Below are positions 15,811 through 24,939 of a stretch of 45,562 bases of DNA, in pieces. The notes beneath the pieces were generated by a model. That model made no database searches, was not told the DNA's origin, and worked only from the letters and a program-made list of their open reading frames with translations. Numbering within the stretch: position 1 is the first letter of the stretch; the number at the start of each line of letters is the position of its first letter. Position numbers and translations under genes: made by a program. Origin of the DNA: Paraburkholderia solitsugae. GTDB lineage: Bacteria; Pseudomonadota; Gammaproteobacteria; Burkholderiales; Burkholderiaceae. Location of the stretch: contig NZ_WOEY01000020.1 in the NCBI RefSeq assembly GCF_013177695.1, forward strand, positions 1-45,562, read 5' to 3'.

Positions 15811-18216
15811 TCAATGCACAGGGGTAGCGCTGACGCGTCTGACGGGCGCGCTACGTGAGCCCGCTTCGCACCACGCTAGCCAGACATTGCGATAAACAGC
15901 CTCGACATGGCGCGCGAAGCGCGCACCGTCCATCAACGGCGAGGCAGCGAGCCGTGCCCGCAGGCTCCCACGCATCTCGCTCAGCCGTGGCAGGTCGCGC
16001 ACCAACTGGACCGCCGTCTCGACAAACTGTGCGTCGCTGTCCGCCGCGAGTTCGCGCAAGCCCAGGTTCTCCAACTGGCTCAGCCCCGCGCGTCCCACCG
16101 ACGTGTCGCCGACCCGCGTGATGACCGGCACACCCATCCAGTACGAGTCGAGACTCGTCGTATGGCCGTTGTACGGAAACGTATCGAGCCCGGCATCGAT
16201 CTGGTGATACGTGCGCAGATAGTCCGCGCGCGGCTGGAACGGGGTAAAGGAGACCCGCTCGGCGCCGATCCCCTGTTGCCCGAGCCGCTCGATCAGACTC
16301 GCACGGGCCGCGCCGTCCGGGGCCATCAGCAGGAGCCGGGCGTCCGCCACCTCGCGCATCACGCCACCCCATAGTTTGAACGTTGCGTCGCTCAGCTTGC
16401 ACGGGTTGTTCAGGCAACCGAACGTCGGATATCCGTTCGACAGCGCGGGCAACGCGTTGACCTCCGGCGTATCGGTCAACGGGTCATAGCACCAGAATGA
16501 ATCCGGCAGGCGAATCGACTGTTCGCTGTACTGCGCGTCGGTGCCGGCGGGGTCGAGCCATGGGTCGGTCAACCGGTAATCGATCGCGTCAATGCCGGTC
16601 GTCCCTGGATAGGCCAGCCACGCAATCTGCACCGGCGCGGGCTTGCGCGCGAACAGCAGCGGACGGCCATCGGCCATGTGCATGGTCAGATCGATGAGAA
16701 TGTCGATGCGGTCGTCGCGGATCCTCTGCGCAAGCCGCTCGTCGCTGAGTTCACGCACGTCGCGCCATACGTCGGCATGACTGACCACGCGCTGCGTCAA
16801 ACCGTCCGGCCGGGTGACGCTCGCATAACAGAAGACTTCGAACTGTTCGTGATCGTGATGCGACAGCAGCGGCAGCGTGAACAGCGTCTGACAGTGTTCG
16901 CGAAAGTCGGGTGACACGTAGCCGATGCGCAAACGGCGGGCAGGTGTCGCATCGTTCGAATACGGCTTACGTGTGCCGCTATAAGGCGCTTCATGCCGCG
17001 CCGACCACCGACGGCATTCGTCCAGCAGCGGCTGGGGTTGCTCCGCCTGAAAGGTCAACGCATACGCCAGGTTGCTGTGCGCGACGACGTTCTCCGGATC
17101 GCAAGTGAGCGCGCGGCGATAAGCGTCGATGCCGTCTTCGAGGCGCCCCTGGTCTTTCAGCACATTGCCGAGATTGTTGTGCGTGACCGAGTGATGCGGA
17201 TCGACAGCGAGCGCCTCGCGCAGATGAGACTCCGCCTCGGCGATGCGGCCAAGCGTGCGCATCAGGGTAGCGGCGTTGTTGAGCGCGGCAACGAAACCCG
17301 GGCGCAGGCGGATCGCAGCGCTGAATGCTTGCGCGGCGTCCTCGCGCGATCCCGATTCCTGATAGACGATACCCAGATTGTTGTATGCGTCGGCGTGCGT
17401 CGGCGTCTGCTCGATCGCCCGCTGATAGTAGTTCACCGCTTCGCGCCGCCTGCCGAGCGCATGCAGCGCATTGGCGAAGTTGTAAGCGGCTTCGGGGAAA
17501 GAAGGGTCCATCTCAAGGGCGCGCGTCAACAGCGCAGCGCCTGATTCGAATTCGCCGCGCCGGTGGAGCGCGACGCCAAGATTCACCAGGCCACACGGCG
17601 AGTCGGGCGCGACGCGCACCGCTGCTTCGAGCAAGGTCACGGCTTCGTCCAGACGGCCGGCCGCCTCGAGCAGCGTGCCGAGATTCGTCAGCGCGTTGGC
17701 GTCACCGGGTTGCGCTGCGATCGCGCGGCGGTACGCGGCTTCCGCCTCATGCACGTCGCCCTGTTGCCGGTAGCAGTTTCCCAGGTTATTCAGTGCGTCG
17801 ACGTGGGCCGGTTCAAGCGCCAGCAGCGACGTATAGGTCTCGATCGCAGCAGCGGATTCGCCGACCGATTGCAGCGCCGCGGCCAATGCGAACAGCGTGT
17901 CGGTGGAATTGGCTTCGAATGACAGTGCTTGCAGATAGGCGTCGATTGCTTCGGTAAACCGCTGGGCGGCGGCAAACACTTGCCCGCGAACGAAGTGGTA
18001 TCGCGCGTTCTCAGGCGCGTGCCTCAGCGCCCTTTCGAGCCAGTCGAGCGCGGCATCGTACGCCGCCCCTTGCATGTCGAGCACGCCGAGGCGGAACATC
18101 ACGTTCGCGTCGTCGGGTGCGATCGCGAGCGCACGTTCGTACAACTCGCGGGCGTGGCCGAACTCGCCTGCGAGATGGTGCGCGGTCGCGCGTTCCAGAG
18201 ACTGAGTGGTATCCAT
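15811..18216 (-). CDS. TPR protein with SPINDLY/O-GlcNAc-transferase-type glycosyltransferase domain (GT41)
   Basis: An 801-residue protein. Residues about 3-390 are some eleven tetratricopeptide repeats with the AxxxxxNLGNxxxxxGxxxEA pattern. Residues about 428-790 are the catalytic part of family GT41: IGYVSPDFREH with His441 where O-GlcNAc transferase has its conserved His, FGCLNNPCKLSD with the Lys of the nucleotide site, and DTFPYNGHTTSLDSYWMGVP for UDP-sugar binding. Bacterial members may glycosylate proteins with GlcNAc, glucose or fucose; neither sugar donor nor protein target can be read here. No flagellar or adhesin gene is adjacent. It has no membrane span or signal, so it is probably cytosolic. 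Confidence 0.9.
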   Translation of the reverse strand: MDTTQSLERATAHHLAGEFGHARELYERALAIAPDDANVMFRLGVLDMQGAAYDAALDWLERALRHAPENARYHFVRGQVFAAAQRFTEAIDAYLQALSFEANSTDTLFALAAALQSVGESAAAIETYTSLLALEPAHVDALNNLGNCYRQQGDVHEAEAAYRRAIAAQPGDANALTNLGTLLEAAGRLDEAVTLLEAAVRVAPDSPCGLVNLGVALHRRGEFESGAALLTRALEMDPSFPEAAYNFANALHALGRRREAVNYYQRAIEQTPTHADAYNNLGIVYQESGSREDAAQAFSAAIRLRPGFVAALNNAATLMRTLGRIAEAESHLREALAVDPHHSVTHNNLGNVLKDQGRLEDGIDAYRRALTCDPENVVAHSNLAYALTFQAEQPQPLLDECRRWSARHEAPYSGTRKPYSNDATPARRLRIGYVSPDFREHCQTLFTLPLLSHHDHEQFEVFCYASVTRPDGLTQRVVSHADVWRDVRELSDERLAQRIRDDRIDILIDLTMHMADGRPLLFARKPAPVQIAWLAYPGTTGIDAIDYRLTDPWLDPAGTDAQYSEQSIRLPDSFWCYDPLTDTPEVNALPALSNGYPTFGCLNNPCKLSDATFKLWGGVMREVADARLLLMAPDGAARASLIERLGQQGIGAERVSFTPFQPRADYLRTYHQIDAGLDTFPYNGHTTSLDSYWMGVPVITRVGDTSVGRAGLSQLENLGLRELAADSDAQFVETAVQLVRDLPRLSEMRGSLRARLAASPLMDGARFARHVEAVYRNVWLAWCEAGSRSAPVRRVSATPVH

Positions 18217-18756
18217 CGTGCCCCGCGGGTGGCCTGCTATTTATTTCATCGAAGACGCTCGGGCCCGGACCGTAGTCCGCATCACCTGTTGGTGATGTCA
18301 TCGCGCGAGGCGAATCGTCGGCTGCGCGAGGGGGACGAATGCCAGCGAACAATAGCGAGCCAGTCCTTACCGATGTTTACCAGGCCTCACCCGGTGGAAC
18401 GTATGGTGATGGGGTTACGCGCTTCCAGTCCGGCGGCGAAACACCGTGGAAGCTTTGCTGGGTGCGAGGTTGTAAGCCAGGTTTCAGCAAGCATGGCAGG
18501 CGCCCTGCTCATAGCCGGCGCGGTGCGCGCCGTGCTCAGATGAGGAGAATGACGACGGTGAGTCTTTCGATGGCAGAACCCGAAGCTTTCGGTAAGACCG
18601 TACCCGGAATGCGGAAGGCCGACGAAGCTTGCCAGTAGAAAGAAATATTCAGTAACCCGTAAGTAATAATAGGCAGAGGTTGAGAAACATTTGACGCGCA
18701 AATGCGACGCCGCTGCCGCGAGCGAGGCGCGGCTCGGCTCGCGGCAACGCATTACG
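18217..18756. other. Intergenic region with a small hairpin; no supported gene
   Basis: This 540-bp stretch lies upstream of the TPR glycosyltransferase and downstream of tsdA, both on the minus strand. It contains a perfect hairpin (CATCACC 18280-18286, GGTGATG 18291-18297, 4-nt loop) and an AT-richer part around 18640-18690. The frames open across it have odd composition and no ribosome binding site, so I call no gene. Confidence 0.5.
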
Positions 18757-19692
18757 TCATCGGGACCCGGACGCTCCCAAAACCTGCCCATTAACAGCTT
18801 GACCGTACATCGAGTACGGCGAGTCATGGAACTTTGCTCGCGTCGCTTCAACTGAACCCACAAAGCGAGGATCTTGTGGACGTTCATGGCTGTCCATAAA
18901 CGTCGCCACATCCCACGCTTGCTGGTCCGTCAGCGTGCCAGCCAGGCCCAGCGGCATATTCGCCTTGATGAAACCGGCTGCATTCTGAATGTCGCCCATT
19001 CCGGCCCCCCAATTGAAGGAATGAGCTCCCCACAGCGGCGGGAAGACGGTTTGCCCCTCGCTCGACTGTCCCTGCCCATCGGCACCGTGACATAGCGCAC
19101 AGTGCTGCGCGTAGATGGCGCCCCCTCTCGCGTAGTCCGCTTTTTGCGCGGGCGCAGGAAGTTTGGGATAGCCTTGCCCCGGCAGTTTTTCGCCAACAGG
19201 TGCACCTTTCGCGAGCCAGTAAGCGTACGACTCCAAGGCCACAAGCACCGGATCGCCAAGCGGTGGCGCCTTGCCGTTCATGCTGTATTGGAAGCATCCC
19301 TGGAGGCGCTCGGCGAACGAGTTCACATGTCCGTTCTTGCTCCGATAAGCCGGATACAAAGGATACGCGCCCCACAGCGGACTCGAATCCGCCTTGCGAC
19401 CCGCATCGAGGTGACAGCTGGCACAGTTCAGGGTGTTACCGACGTACTTCCCGGCGAACGTTTGGGTATGCGTAAAGATTTGCTCGCCCAGTTTGACCGA
19501 TTTGCCGAAGCCGTCTGTCGGCATGCTCGATTCTGTCGGGGGCGCGAACGGCTTTACCGCTGACGACGCAGGGGCTTGCGCGGAAGAAGCGGGCAACGCC
19601 GGCACATCGACGCTGGCCGCGAGGCACAAGCCGGCAACCGCACTCAACACGCCAGTGAGCGCGCCGCGATACAACCAGGTTCGATCGATCAT
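18757..19692 (-). CDS. tsdA: Thiosulfate dehydrogenase TsdA, dihaem cytochrome c
   Basis: A 311-residue periplasmic dihaem cytochrome that would join two thiosulfates into tetrathionate, or run the reverse. It has an N-terminal signal (about residues 10-26). The first haem site is Cys90-Ala-Ser-Cys93-His94, the second Cys198-Ala-Leu-Cys201-His202. Between them Cys133, in ERLQGCFQYSMNG, matches the axial Cys ligand that marks TsdA. The SFAERLQGCF...SMNGKAPPLGDP segment is typical. Its start overlaps the tsdB stop in ATGA, so the two are translationally coupled. It is the last gene of a four-gene cluster. No sox genes occur in the window, so tetrathionate formation, not full oxidation, is the likely outcome. 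Confidence 0.87.
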   Translation of the reverse strand: MIDRTWLYRGALTGVLSAVAGLCLAASVDVPALPASSAQAPASSAVKPFAPPTESSMPTDGFGKSVKLGEQIFTHTQTFAGKYVGNTLNCASCHLDAGRKADSSPLWGAYPLYPAYRSKNGHVNSFAERLQGCFQYSMNGKAPPLGDPVLVALESYAYWLAKGAPVGEKLPGQGYPKLPAPAQKADYARGGAIYAQHCALCHGADGQGQSSEGQTVFPPLWGAHSFNWGAGMGDIQNAAGFIKANMPLGLAGTLTDQQAWDVATFMDSHERPQDPRFVGSVEATRAKFHDSPYSMYGQAVNGQVLGASGSR

Positions 19693-20399
19693 TGCTTGCT
19701 CCTGCTCGCAGACGCCCCTTCGGCTGGCGCTTCAGTCCCGCCGTAGTAGGCGGCGACAGCCGTGATATCGGTGTCGGAGAGCTTGCTCGCGATGGCCGGC
19801 ATCAACGCCATGGGCCCAGGCGGCCGGGTGCCGCTCTGCCAGCCGTGCAGCTGGCTCGCTATATAAGACGCCGGCTGGCCGGCCAGCGGCGGAAACGTAG
19901 CGCCCACACCGATTCCGCCCGGTCCATGACATTGCACACAGGCCGGCAGATCCTCGTTCCAGCGTCCGCGCGTGGCGATCCATGCGCCAACGTCCGAGGG
20001 CTGGACTGACTCGTTGTCACTCGCTTTTATGCCTGGGGGCGGCTGCAGCCCGGCGAAGTACTGCGCAACAGCATCACGCTCGTGTGCGGACAACAATTTC
20101 GCCATCGGTTGCATGATCGGGTTCTGGCGCGTCCCGTCCGCGAATGCCGCTAGTTGGGCCGACAGATAGGGCCCGCTCACGCCAGCAAGGCGAGGGAAAC
20201 CTGCCGCTGCGTTGCCTTCGCCCTTCGCGCCATGACAACTGATGCACGCGGCGACACCCTTCGCCGTGCCCTGCATCGCGATGGTTTGTCCGGTACTCAG
20301 GTCATCCGCGTGAGCACTGGACATCGCCAACACCGTGCCCGCTATGGCCAGATGCCTGGTCAGGTATCTGCGCCGCACTATCACGACCGACTCGTCCAC
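19689..20399 (-). CDS. tsdB: TsdB-like dihaem cytochrome c (c4 type)
   Basis: A 236-residue periplasmic cytochrome with an N-terminal signal ending near AHA (residues 29-31) and two haem sites: Cys52-Ile-Ser-Cys55-His56 and Cys154-Val-Gln-Cys157-His158. Each half has the FPRLAG/FPPLAG and LxxxxxG pattern of cytochrome c4. Such a protein encoded directly before TsdA is TsdB, the electron acceptor of thiosulfate dehydrogenase. Translation starts at GTG, with GAAGGAGA upstream; the stop overlaps the tsdA ATG by four bases. Identity as TsdB rests on position as well as sequence. Confidence 0.82.
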   Translation of the reverse strand: MDESVVIVRRRYLTRHLAIAGTVLAMSSAHADDLSTGQTIAMQGTAKGVAACISCHGAKGEGNAAAGFPRLAGVSGPYLSAQLAAFADGTRQNPIMQPMAKLLSAHERDAVAQYFAGLQPPPGIKASDNESVQPSDVGAWIATRGRWNEDLPACVQCHGPGGIGVGATFPPLAGQPASYIASQLHGWQSGTRPPGPMALMPAIASKLSDTDITAVAAYYGGTEAPAEGASASRSKQ

Positions 20400-20491
20400 A
20401 TCGTCTCCTTCAAATTATCGCGAGTTGTCACTCGCTCAGGCATCGGTATCCAGCTCGCGTTCGACTGTTCTCGTCGAATCGCGACAGCGCA

Positions 20492-21520
20492 TTATTGACT
20501 AGTCGAAGTCGAAGTCGACGCCGGTTCGTACTTGCCGAAGCCGTATCGCTGGAAGATCTGAAACGCGGCGGCCGAGTGAATGAAGGCAAGCCACTTGCGA
20601 GCCGCTTGCGGGTGCGGTGCACCGCTGACCAGTGCGCCGGCGTAGATCGCGGTCGTGTTTTCAGCGTCGGGAATGTCGACATGGGTAAGAGGATGCCCGA
20701 TCTCTTCCTGAAACAAGGCTTCGGATTTCCAGACCACGCCGGCATCGGCGCGATCCTGCATCAGAAAGAGCGCGGTTTGCCGGTGATGTATCTGGGTCAG
20801 CTCGGTCGATCCGGCCTGCACCTTATCCTCGTAGACCGCCTTGGCGAGCGCGTCGCCGCCGGCTTTCACCAGCGATGCCTTGATCTGTCGCGACACACCT
20901 TCAAATTCCGGATTGGGCATGGCGAGCCGCAACTCGGGCCTCGCCAGATCTTTGAGCGACATGACGTGCTGAGGGTTGTCGCGACGAACCATGATCGTCA
21001 ATTGATTCGTCACGTAGGGAACGGCGGGGCCGGTTAGCGTGCCGTCTGCAATGAGGTCCTTAACTTTCGCCAAGCCGGCAAAATAAGCGTCAGGCTTGAC
21101 CGTCCACGTCATATTGCCGACCGTGATCGTGCCGCCGGCCTTCATCTGCTTGACCAGCAAACCGGGTGGAATAGTTTCCCAGAAAATCCGTCCGCGATAC
21201 TCAGGATTCTCTTTCTCGAACTGCGCAACAAGCGGCGCCATCGCGAAGAAATAGTTGCCCCCCACGAACAGCACGAGCTTTGGCGAAGACAGGTTGCCGT
21301 GGAAATCGGCCAGCACGTCGACCTGCGGGACGGTGAATTCGAGTCCCCGATCAAGCGCGTCGTTATTCTCTCCATGCTGCCACGGTGGAAAAACGTCGCT
21401 CGCCGTCGAAGCTGGCGACGCACACGCGATCCCAGCAGCGCAGCACAGTGAGACCGCAAGCGTTAGCCGCAAGAACCGTCGAGCCCGATGCAACGGGTTG
21501 TGAGCGCGAGTGAGTGCCAT
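20492..21520 (-). CDS. Periplasmic solute-binding protein, molybdate/sulfate-like, without ABC partners
   Basis: A 342-residue protein with a basic, hydrophobic N-terminal signal (cut near ACASP, residue 34). The rest resembles class II binding proteins for oxyanions: LVLFVGGNYFFAMAPLVAQFEKENP, then TVGNMTW, LTIMVRRDNPQHVMSLKDLARPELRLAMPNPEFEG and LMQDRADAGVVWKSEA. It ends in a low-complexity Ser-Thr tail. No permease or ATPase gene is next to it. It begins 9 bp after the DsrE-like gene, with AAGGATC overlapping that stop codon, so the two are co-transcribed; tsdB follows after 92 bp. Context suggests that it binds a sulfur oxyanion such as thiosulfate or tetrathionate, which is inference. 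It might feed a receptor or the cytochromes rather than a transporter. Confidence 0.75.
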   Translation of the reverse strand: MALTRAHNPLHRARRFLRLTLAVSLCCAAGIACASPASTASDVFPPWQHGENNDALDRGLEFTVPQVDVLADFHGNLSSPKLVLFVGGNYFFAMAPLVAQFEKENPEYRGRIFWETIPPGLLVKQMKAGGTITVGNMTWTVKPDAYFAGLAKVKDLIADGTLTGPAVPYVTNQLTIMVRRDNPQHVMSLKDLARPELRLAMPNPEFEGVSRQIKASLVKAGGDALAKAVYEDKVQAGSTELTQIHHRQTALFLMQDRADAGVVWKSEALFQEEIGHPLTHVDIPDAENTTAIYAGALVSGAPHPQAARKWLAFIHSAAAFQIFQRYGFGKYEPASTSTSTSQ

Positions 21521-21529
21521 GACTGATCC

Positions 21530-22321
21530 TTAACTGGCGTAGTGAAAGCCGACCTGTTGGAGCTCCACCAGGGTTGCCACCGCGCCGGGCGTGACGATCG
21601 CACTCGGGATGACATGGTTGGTCAGATCGGCTGCCAGCGCGTCCAGCGGCAGCTTGTCCGGATTCGCATTGGCGGCGAGCAGTCTCTCCGCCACTTCCCA
21701 GATGGCGTTGTGACACGACAGAAAGACCGCACCTCTTTTCAACAGTGCAGGAATGCTGTTGTCGTGCGACGAAAAGGCGCCTTCGGCGCTTTCATGATCG
21801 CCATTACCCATCGCCTCGGCCGGCTTGCTGTCGAGCAACGTATTGCCCGCAAATTTGTCGCCGCTCATTTTCGCGAGACCGTACTTGTCCCACGCTGCCT
21901 GGTCGAACAAGGACAAATGGGCCGACCCATGCGTTGCCGATACCACGAGGAAGTCGGGATGCCTGTACGACCAGATTTGCGCATTCAGGGAATTGCGCAT
22001 CAGATTCAGCCACGGTCCGCCAAGCTCGGTGTTGTCCCAAACCTGTTTCGGGTTGCCTCGATACCCAATAACGGTGGATAGCGCCTCATGATCCCATTGG
22101 TCAGGACGCTCGAGAATCATGGGTACCGTTTTGAAGTCACGCCGCCTTGGGGCGGCGGCCAATCGCCGGGTCAATTCGGCCAGATTGCCTGCCCCTCCGG
22201 GCAGCAATGAAGCTGCCTCGGCTGCCATCGCTTGCGACTGCCCGGTGGCGCTCAGAAGCGCGGTACCGGCAGCGAGGCCAAACGTCTTCAACGCACTGCG
22301 GCGTGCATTCTGATTAGTCAT
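21530..22321 (-). CDS. Tat-exported DsrE-like protein
   Basis: A 263-residue protein. The start ARRSALKTFGLAAGTALL has a twin-arginine pair (Arg7-Arg8) and a hydrophobic stretch, so export folded through Tat is likely. The C-terminal part (about 195-263: RGAVFLSCHNAIWEVAERLL, then PSAIVTPGAVATLVELQQ) follows the DsrE/TusD pattern, with Cys203 as the only cysteine of the protein, at the usual sulfur-carrying position. DsrE-like proteins bind or relay sulfur in oxidation pathways, normally in the cytosol; a periplasmic version beside tsdBA fits sulfur handling outside the cell membrane. AAGGAGA lies upstream of the ATG. It is the first gene of the cluster, so its upstream region (22322 onwards) should hold the promoter. 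Confidence 0.7.
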   Translation of the reverse strand: MTNQNARRSALKTFGLAAGTALLSATGQSQAMAAEAASLLPGGAGNLAELTRRLAAAPRRRDFKTVPMILERPDQWDHEALSTVIGYRGNPKQVWDNTELGGPWLNLMRNSLNAQIWSYRHPDFLVVSATHGSAHLSLFDQAAWDKYGLAKMSGDKFAGNTLLDSKPAEAMGNGDHESAEGAFSSHDNSIPALLKRGAVFLSCHNAIWEVAERLLAANANPDKLPLDALAADLTNHVIPSAIVTPGAVATLVELQQVGFHYAS

Positions 22322-22638
22322 GCCAGTCTCTCCTTGTTGTTGTTCGAACTATCGAGGCCGCGCTCCCGAATTGCGTCATCGGGTGGCGACGGCCCCGGAG
22401 CGTGATTCAATCGACATAACAGCAGCCTGATTAACGTTTGCCTAGTCTAGGGATATCCGATCAATAACGGAAATCGTGAATTCAGATTTGATGTATTTGC
22501 GTGGCCGATGATTCATGCGACGACTACTTGGGAAGCGACGACCCGTTGACACAGGTTGCGTGCAGCGGCATGCGTCAGCAGAGAACCACGCGTCAACCGA
22601 CGGCTGGCTTCTTCGACTCTTCAAACGCTGAAAAGCAA

Positions 22639-22662
22639 AAAGCCCCCGCGAAGGAGGGCTTT
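22639..22662 (-). terminator. Rho-independent terminator of sodB
   Basis: AAAGCCC (22639-22645) pairs with GGGCTTT (22656-22662). On the minus strand the stem runs into TTTTT (22641-22637). It lies 99 bp after the sodB stop codon. The plus strand is also T-rich after the stem, so it may work both ways. Confidence 0.7.
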
Positions 22663-22700
22663 CCGTTTTACTACAGGTTCCAGTCTTCATTGCAGCGATC

Positions 22701-22735
22701 AGTTCGGATTTCCAATTTTGTTGGAATTCCGAACT
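22701..22735 (-). repeat. 15-bp inverted repeat in the sodB 3' untranslated region
   Basis: The arms 22701-22715 and 22721-22735 pair at 14 of 15 positions (mismatch T22709/T22727) over a 5-nt loop. It lies 26 bp after the sodB stop and before the terminator proper. It has no T-tract, so it may protect the mRNA end or be a protein-binding palindrome. Confidence 0.6.
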
Positions 22736-22761
22736 ATATCGTCACACTGCAACCAGCAATC

Positions 22762-23340
22762 TCACGCGAAGTTCTTCGACGCGAATTCCCAGTTGACGAT
22801 GTTCCAGTACGCTTCAACGAACTTCGGACGTGCATTGCGGTAGTCGATGTAGTACGCGTGTTCCCACACGTCGATCGTCAGCAGTGCCTTCGCGTCCGTG
22901 GTCAGCGGCGTAGCAGCGTTGCTCGTCGACACCAGGTCGAGCGAACCGTCAGCCTTCTTCACCAGCCATGCCCAGCCCGAGCCGAACGTGCCGACTGCGG
23001 TCTTGGCGAATTCTTCCTTGAACTTCTCGAACGAACCCCACTTGGCGTTGATCGCGTCAGCCAGTGCGCCGGTCGGTGCACCGCCACCTTGCGGCGACAG
23101 GCTGTTCCAGAAGAAGGTGTGGTTCCACACTTGAGCAGCGTTATTGAAAACACCGCCCGATGCCTTCTTGACGATCTCTTCGAGCGACAGGTTCTCGAAC
23201 TCCGTGCCCTTGATCAGATTGTTCAGGTTGGTCACATAGGTCTGATGGTGCTTGCCGTAGTGATACTCGAGCGTCTCTTCCGACATGTTCGGAACGAGTG
23301 CGTTTTTTGCAAACGGCAGCGGCGGGAGCGTATGTTCCAT
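22762..23340 (-). CDS. sodB: Superoxide dismutase, iron type
   Basis: A 192-residue cytosolic enzyme that converts superoxide to oxygen and hydrogen peroxide. The metal ligands are His27, His74, Asp157 and His161 (in the last block, [11 protein letters not shown]). [17 protein letters not shown] with Gln70 is the mark of iron-type rather than manganese-type enzymes. I start it at the ATG at 23340, preceded by AAGGAAAG; an open extension upstream has no support. The 3' region carries an unusual inverted repeat and then a terminator. xseA lies upstream on the same strand but 219 bp away. Confidence 0.95.
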   Translation of the reverse strand: MEHTLPPLPFAKNALVPNMSEETLEYHYGKHHQTYVTNLNNLIKGTEFENLSLEEIVKKASGGVFNNAAQVWNHTFFWNSLSPQGGGAPTGALADAINAKWGSFEKFKEEFAKTAVGTFGSGWAWLVKKADGSLDLVSTSNAATPLTTDAKALLTIDVWEHAYYIDYRNARPKFVEAYWNIVNWEFASKNFA

Positions 23341-23559
23341 GGTGCTTTCCTTGTGTCTGTATCTGTTGTGGGGGAGTCTGCGGATAACGCTTTTGGACAC
23401 TCGATTGTAGGCGAGTTGGAATAACCCCGCAAACCAACGGACTTTATGCCCGGCATCGGCAAACATGCCGCACACATAGCGTAATTAGTGCATTCGCACG
23501 GGGTGTGCCCGGCCCATCCGAAGGTCAAAAATACGCCTTGGCGCGCTGTCGGCGAAGTG

Positions 23560-24939
23560 TCAGAAACCGTCGGTCAGACGCGGTTGCACATCGGCGAGGG
23601 CAATGTCCGCGGCCCCTTCAGCAAGATGCACCGTGAGGCGCCGCCCCGGTTTCAGCGACGACGGCGAACGCACCGCGCGGCCACTCTGCGCATCGAGCAC
23701 GGCAGCATAACCACGCTCCAGCGTACGCTGCGGACTCAGCACCTCGAGCCGGGCGGCCAGCGTGCCGATTCGCGCTGACTGACGTTCATGCTGGCGTAAC
23801 AATGCAGCGTCCAGCCGCTGCGAGAGATTGCCGAGTTGCGCCTGATGCGCGGCGAGATCAGGGCGCCAGCGCTGCCAGCGCATCTGCAGCAGCGAAAACC
23901 GCGCTCGGGCGTCGCGCACGGGCCGCGCGCCCGCCGATGCCAGCCGCACGCTCAATTGCTGCAGATGCGTGCGCTGCCGCGCAAGCCGCTCAGCCGGCGA
24001 CACGAGCCGGCGCGCGAGCCAGTCGAGTTGTTGGGCGCGCCGCTCCATCATCCGGCCGAAACCGCGTGCAAGCGTCGCATGCCGATGATCGAGCTCGCGC
24101 AGCAACAGCACGCGCTGCGGGCTGACGAGTTCGGCGGCGCCGGTGGGCGTCGGTGCGCGCACGTCGGCGGCGAAGTCGGCAATCGTGAAATCGGTTTCGT
24201 GACCCACGCCGCTCACCACCGGTATCGCGCTTTCAGCAATCGCGCGCGCCAGCACTTCTTCGTTGAACGCCCACAGGTCTTCAATCGAGCCGCCGCCGCG
24301 ACACACGATCAGCACATCGACCTCGCGCCGCGCGTTGGCGGCATCGACCATCGCCGCCAGCTTGGCGCTGACACCCGCGCCCTGCACCGGTGCCGGATAG
24401 ACGATCACCGGAATGTGCGGCGCGCGACGCGACAAGGTGGTCAGGACGTCACGCAATGCAGCGGCCTGGAGCGATGTCACGATGCCGATCGCGCGTGGAT
24501 GGGCCGGCAAAGCCCGTTTGCGTTCGGCGGCAAAGAGACCCTCGGCTTCGAGTTGCGCCTTCAGCTTGAGAAAGGCCTCGTAAAGACGCCCCTGCCCCGT
24601 GCGGCGCACCGCTTCCACATTCAGTTGCAGTTCGCCGCGCGGCTCGTACATCGTCACCAGCGCACGCACTTCGATGCGATCGCCTTCGCGCGGCGTGAAC
24701 TCGGCGTACTGCGCGCGACCACGGAACATCACGCAGCGCATCTGCGCCTGCGCGTCCTTGATCGAGAAATACCAATGGCCGCTCGCGGCACGCGTGAAGT
24801 TCGACACTTCCCCGGCCACCCAGACGAGCGGAAACGAGCGTTCGAGCATCGTGCCAATCGCACGGTTGAGCGCGGAAACGGGGACGACAACTTCACCGCC
24901 GGGCGTAGCCGACGAAGAAAAAGGGCTTTCGGGATTCAT
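23560..24939 (-). CDS. xseA: Exodeoxyribonuclease VII large subunit
   Basis: A 459-residue large subunit of exonuclease VII, which degrades single-stranded DNA in repair. It has the N-terminal OB-fold ([24 protein letters not shown], then RCVMFRGRA), the catalytic domain with [24 protein letters not shown] and [16 protein letters not shown], and [23 protein letters not shown] long coiled-coil region follows and a C-terminal LERGYAAV segment. The xseB partner is not in the window. Length and motif order are normal. Confidence 0.95.
   Translation of the reverse strand: MNPESPFSSSATPGGEVVVPVSALNRAIGTMLERSFPLVWVAGEVSNFTRAASGHWYFSIKDAQAQMRCVMFRGRAQYAEFTPREGDRIEVRALVTMYEPRGELQLNVEAVRRTGQGRLYEAFLKLKAQLEAEGLFAAERKRALPAHPRAIGIVTSLQAAALRDVLTTLSRRAPHIPVIVYPAPVQGAGVSAKLAAMVDAANARREVDVLIVCRGGGSIEDLWAFNEEVLARAIAESAIPVVSGVGHETDFTIADFAADVRAPTPTGAAELVSPQRVLLLRELDHRHATLARGFGRMMERRAQQLDWLARRLVSPAERLARQRTHLQQLSVRLASAGARPVRDARARFSLLQMRWQRWRPDLAAHQAQLGNLSQRLDAALLRQHERQSARIGTLAARLEVLSPQRTLERGYAAVLDAQSGRAVRSPSSLKPGRRLTVHLAEGAADIALADVQPRLTDGF

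Larger units (their letters stand above)
22322..22761. other. Intergenic region between sodB and the Tsd-type cluster
   Basis: This 440-bp region carries the sodB terminator (22639-22662), a strong inverted repeat just after sodB (22701-22735) and, at 22322-22500, the likely promoter of the DsrE-like/tsdBA cluster. The part at 22430-22500 is AT-richer and has CCTAGTCTAGG and GGATATCC palindromes at 22441-22458, possible regulator sites. I see no gene. Confidence 0.5.

Noticed and set aside
18339..18638. A 99-codon plus-strand frame between tsdA and the TPR glycosyltransferase
   Set aside because: No Shine-Dalgarno, no signal or fold and unusual composition for this genome. I could not support it as a gene.
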